Below, piece by piece: positions 60,412-64,000 of a stretch of 64,000 nt of DNA (its first letter is position 1; each line of letters opens with the position of its first letter). The DNA comes from Hydnum rufescens UP504 (taxonomy: Eukaryota > Basidiomycota > Agaricomycetes > Cantharellales > Hydnaceae), in contig MU129070.1 of NCBI GenBank assembly GCA_014904985.1, positions 16,162 to 80,161 on the forward strand. The letters run 5' to 3'. A program made the translations under genes and the position numbers. A model generated the notes under the pieces. It made no database searches, had not been told where the DNA came from, and saw only the letters and a list, made by a program, of their open reading frames with translations.

Positions 60412-62675
60412 ATGCAACGAGAAGATCGCCCCAACCACGACTACAAACTCCCTGCGTTGAGCTTCCAAGATGGCGGCCACTTTGACGATCCATTCGAGCC
60501 TCCAAGTGAAACTAAAACTCCCGCCTTTCATTCCTCACTAGCTGCGCCTGCCACACCTCAGTCAAATTTGCGTCCCTTGTCTCCACGTTCCTTTGAACAT
60601 ATCCAAGACACTGGGACAAGCACTACCCCGCATCTACACGATTCTGTATCGATCGAGGAGTACCGACTGAATCCGGAGAGCTACCCTGAAGACAATATGG
60701 GTGATAACCATTATGGGGCCACCGTGCCTCTCGTCGCCGGGCCTGAGGGACGTGGGGAATATCATCCTCTTGGTATATAGCATCTGTCATGCTATCGTCG
60801 GATGTAGCACTAATATTGAATTAACTTGATACTCTTGGCATCAGACTATCAAGATCCGTACTCTTCCAACAACCCCGTCGTCATGAACGAAGGTGCATCC
60901 CCACTTCCACCACCAAAGCGACCAACTCTTTTCGAGAGGGTTGTGGGTAGTGACCCATTACATCAACGGTTAGAGAACAAGAAAATGGGCATAGGAAGAC
61001 AAAAGTTTGCCTTCGTAACATGGACTCTCTCAGTCATTATGTTGGGCGTATTGGTATACGAATTAGTTTACAATGGACACGAGCAGGGTAATCCCTTCTC
61101 CTTCAAGGTGCTTATCTTGAGCATCTACCGTTTCGTAAAACTCAGGACTAACGATGGCATCTCTAAAGCCCTTCGTGAATCCAATGCTCGGCCCTTCGTC
61201 ATTCGGATTAGTCCATCTTGGTATGAATGCCATTCTGGTTAGTTCATAATCGAGTTTATTCATTAGTCCGCGCAGGTGCTCGCTTCCCAGCCTGTATGCG
61301 AATCGTCTCAGCCATCCCACTATCTACCAGCGTTGGCTGTGTGTTTCCCTTCCATGCTCTAATCCATGTACATCCCCTGACACCCTCTTGATATTTCGCG
61401 ATAAACAGGTCCCAGCAATACTGCCAATCCGCCCACGAAAATATGCACTATCGAACAGATATGTGGATTCGGGGGTTTCCATAACAAGAATCCAGATCAA
61501 TGGTTCAGGTCAATGAACCCATCTTGGTATCTGCCACACTTTGCGACGCACTTTTAATCTTCTCCCGGATGTTGTAGATTTATAATACCGATCTTCTTAC
61601 ACGCTGGTGTCTTGCATTTTCTCATTAATATGCTGGCGCAGTTGACATTGTCCGCCCAAGTATGTGAAAAATTGTGCAGCGCGCTAGAAAGAGTTTCTTG
61701 ACATTTTTTTACAGGTGGAAAAGGAAATGGGTTCCGTTGGATTTCTCATTCTCTACATGGCCGCAGGAATCTTTGGTAACGTGCTGGGAGGCAACTTCGC
61801 ACTTGTGGGTATCCCATCTTTAGGGGCTTCTGGTGCTATCTTCGGCACTGTAGCTGTGAGTCCAATTTTGGGCAGTCATTGGCCCCTAGCCATATGATTG
61901 ATCATCTCCTGTTCCAGGTGATGTGGGTGGACCTAATTGCGCACTGGGGATTAGAATACAAACCCGTACGGAAGGTGCGATTGCAGTCGCCCCGTTCAAT
62001 CACTCTTATGGAGCTAATGCCGGATCCCCTCGTGCGATGCAATCGTGCCATTAGCTCATGTTCCTTATTGTGGACCTTATTATCGGCATAAGCATAGGTT
62101 TCATCCCGGGTATCGACAACTTTGCCCATATGGGAGGACTCTTGATGGGTCTCCTGTGTGCTATTATTTTATACCCGGTAATCAGCCCTACCAAACGGCA
62201 CAGTATCCTTATGTGGAGTGCGAGGATTGCGGCCATTCCGCTGGCGGTTGTCCTGTTCGTCGTACTAATTCGGAATTTCTACAAGGCGGATCCATTCAGC
62301 TGTGCGTAGCTCCCTACCGTGATAGACTTCGAGTTGCTAACTTTTCAACCTTTACGGTGCCCATCAGCCTGCAATTGGTGTCGGTATTTGTCCTGCATTC
62401 CGGCATCCTGGAACAATCAGTGTAAAGGGTGAGTCACTCGGCTTCCTTCAGACGTGTTTGCTTTCCTGACCGTGACTACAACGTTCGTTCGACCTTTTCA
62501 CTTCAGGACCGGTGAGTCAACATTGATAATTGAGGACCGGTCAGTAGATACTTATGTCCGCACGCTTAGGCCTCACGACATCTACGACGACTGTGTGATC
62601 TTACCAATAGACATAGTACACAAGGACTCTCTCCCGCCTTCCTATTCATGTAGTTATGGACGCTTTCTTTATTGA
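60412..62675 (+). CDS. Rhomboid-family intramembrane serine protease
   Basis: Rhomboids cleave transmembrane substrates inside the membrane. The ATG at 60412 opens a long cytosolic N-tail (MQREDRPNHDYKLPALSFQD). Spliced exons then give LFERVVGSDPLHQRLENKKM, a first span FAFVTWTLSVIMLGVLVYEL, NPMLGPSSFGLVHLGARFPA, ICTIEQICGFGGFHNKNPDQ, the HxxxN-bearing loop and helix (IFLHAGVLHFLINMLAQLTL), VGFLILYMAAGIFGNVLGGN, the catalytic serine in LGASGAIFGTVA, VMWVDLIAHWGLEYKPVRK, a helix LIVDLIIGISIGFIPG, the catalytic histidine in NFAHMGGLLMG, and a final span ILMWSARIAAIPLAVVLFVV. A Cys-rich tail follows (CNWCRYLSCIPASWNNQCKG). The stop at 62675 is the furthest possible end; an intron or an earlier stop after CKGTG cannot be excluded. 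No frame break was found. Confidence 0.9.
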
Positions 62676-62955
62676 TGGGCATTAAATTATGCCCCTACAT
62701 CTGAACGTGCAGAATCTTTTTATTCGATTATTGAAGATTTTCTCGAGGCCCAATGTTTCTTCTCGTAAAGCATGGTAGCCGGTGGGTTGCCATGGAATAC
62801 ATTTCCACATAGCTTATGCCGGGCTGTGTATTCTGTGTCGAGTTTGGTTTTCGGTTTTACATCCGGCCGGAAGGGGCTTGCGCCGCTACCGATGTTTAAT
62901 CTCCGCTGCCTGATTAGGAAGACTCAGACAGAGGATAACCGCTGCAGTCGAAGGT

Positions 62956-63004
62956 GACTCTTTCCCAGTCGAGCAGCGGCGCGCTGCTCGACCGGGAAAG
63001 AGTC
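62956..63004. other. 23-bp hairpin directly upstream of a TATA box
   Basis: The arms (left arm begins GACTCTTTCCC) pair over 23 bp with one A/C mismatch and a three-base loop. The right arm ends 21 bp before the TATA box at 63026, so the hairpin occupies the core promoter of the lectin-like gene. Confidence 0.8.
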
Positions 63005-63025
63005 TGCTTCCACCCCTATGCAGGC

Positions 63026-63033
63026 TATAAATA
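63026..63033 (+). promoter_or_regulatory. TATA box of the lectin-like gene
   Basis: TATAAATA lies 79 bp upstream of the ATG at 63105. Confidence 0.6.
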
Positions 63034-63104
63034 TAGTTCTTCCCCTCCTCCCATGTTGCTATAAAATACCCTTGTGCTCATCCAGTCTACTTCACCTCGC
63101 TTCT

Positions 63105-63780
63105 ATGCCAGCAATGTCCCTCACTGGGATCAACGACCCCTCTTTCAGTCCAGGCCCTGTAATCCCTCTTCACAGCCCATGCCCCCCCAGCTCCGGGGTT
63201 TATATCATTATCAACACTGTTCGTTCACCTCTCGGTCAAGACCTTGCGGTTCAATTCCATGGTGACGGGATGCCTTTGACTGTGGCACCCCTCAATAGGG
63301 CCGATCCCAACCAGTATGTAAGCAGTGGTCTACAGGGTGTTACTGGTCTGGTTGTATCCATCACTTCTTTGTAGTGGTGTATTATCCCAGGGCGTAGTAT
63401 GGTTCCCCTACTTGCCCTAAACCTTCAGGCGGTTCCGGCCGACCCCTCCCTTGGTCCGGTGATTGTTGCGGCTGCTCCGGAGATCCCTCAGTTCTGGTCA
63501 CTGATCGATGTGCCTCCCCCTGGGGACGGAATCATGTATGTTACTCCTACACATTTCTCGACCCTTGACCCAAATCAAACAAGGGATTTCACCCCTAACA
63601 TTTAAGTATTCAAGACTGGACCGGAATCAGGGTCTGGGAACTTGCACTGCCAATCCCGAACAGCCAGGCGAGCTTCATGGACTTGTTTCTTTTTCCTTCG
63701 CTGAGGGCGTACTTACGCAGGTCATCCTTGGACCGGACTTTGGTTGGCAAAGTCAGAAGTGGATTCTGCTGCCGATTTAA
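63105..63780 (+). pseudogene. Ricin B-like (beta-trefoil) lectin-like gene, probably broken
   Basis: The ATG at 63105 follows a TATA box and opens a frame with SSGVYIIINTVRSPLGQDLA. A GTATGT donor after PNQ and an acceptor near 63397 lead to VPADPSLGPVIVAAAPEIPQ, FWSLIDVPPPGDGIMYVTPT and LDPNQTRDFTPN. A frame shift near 63604 is then needed to reach GVLTQVILGPDFGWQSQKWI, ending LLPI at 63780. The repeated pattern (hydrophobic strand, DPNQ, QxW-like QKW/QFW) is that of small single-domain beta-trefoil lectins of mushroom-forming fungi. There is no signal peptide, as usual for these cytosolic lectins. Because of the frame break I annotate it as probably non-functional or mis-sequenced. Confidence 0.55.
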
Positions 63781-64000
63781 GGACGCTCCATGTGTGGTTG
63801 TGGTATATGTTGTTCGAAATCAGGGCCTGGAATTAATGTGCAAATATCAGTGTAGGAAATAATGTCTTGCTTGATCTTCCTTTAGAATACCATTCACCAA
63901 GAAATTAGCATTTGATGAGACCAGAGCCTGCTCACTGACACTGCTCAACGACAAGACGGCAATGTGGCACAAATATAAGATGGGATGAATTCAAATTGAG
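63781..64000. other. Window end, no gene seen
   Basis: No coding signal or repeat can be supported in the last 220 bp. Confidence 0.5.

Overview
The window is nuclear DNA of a filamentous fungus, most likely a basidiomycete and probably an agaricomycete. The evidence is dense short introns (mostly 45-90 nt) with GT-AG and occasional GC-AG ends, fungal-only families (UPF0658, KNR4/SMI1, fungal M50B-like, rhomboid with a cytosolic N-tail), an AlkB-like dioxygenase fused to CUE and GRF zinc-finger domains, and a basidiomycete-style transposon block. I see no rRNA, no bona fide tRNA and no CRISPR array.

Region 1 (1-13.4 kb) is a decayed, visibly CpG-poor transposon block. A 77-bp repeat at 211-287 recurs at 13302-13378, with differences dominated by CpG to TpG/CpA changes. 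Inside are pieces of a transposon-associated gene (4021-6840, +), an RNase H1-N/viroplasmin-like fragment (minus strand near 3.4 kb), an unidentified minus-strand coding remnant (10.3-13.0 kb), and several different tandem arrays, including repeated hairpin modules between 7.4 and 10.1 kb.

Region 2 (13.7-27.3 kb) is ordinary genic DNA: a small multi-pass membrane protein, SRP54 (signal recognition particle GTPase, with several single-base frame breaks), a low-complexity 520-residue protein, an M50B-like membrane peptidase, and splicing factor CWC22 with an RS-rich tail. Region 3 (27.3-37 kb) holds a TIR element carrying tRNA-like A/B boxes, an unresolved coding remnant, a SAM methyltransferase with a His-rich insert, PAB1 (poly(A)-binding protein) and SCAMP. 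Region 4 (37-51.6 kb) is sparser: a secreted double-psi beta-barrel protein, a D-2-hydroxyacid dehydrogenase, a Gfo/Idh/MocA oxidoreductase, a second copy of the TIR element, and a UPF0658 Golgi membrane protein, separated by gene-poor DNA rich in homopolymers. Region 5 (52.3-64 kb) is compact: SPT8 (SAGA complex), KNR4/SMI1, the AlkB-CUE-GRF protein, RRP17/NOL12 whose stop codon overlaps that of a convergent gene, a rhomboid protease, and a probably broken beta-trefoil lectin-like gene.

The genes are unrelated housekeeping functions (protein targeting, splicing, mRNA binding, vesicle traffic, transcription, DNA/RNA repair) with no operon-like or biosynthetic-cluster logic. Several conserved genes (SRP54, PAB1, RRP17, the Gfo/Idh gene) need single-base corrections to read through. 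Because these should be essential, indel error in the assembly is as likely as genuine pseudogenes. Exon boundaries are my own reconstructions from splice signals and family conservation.
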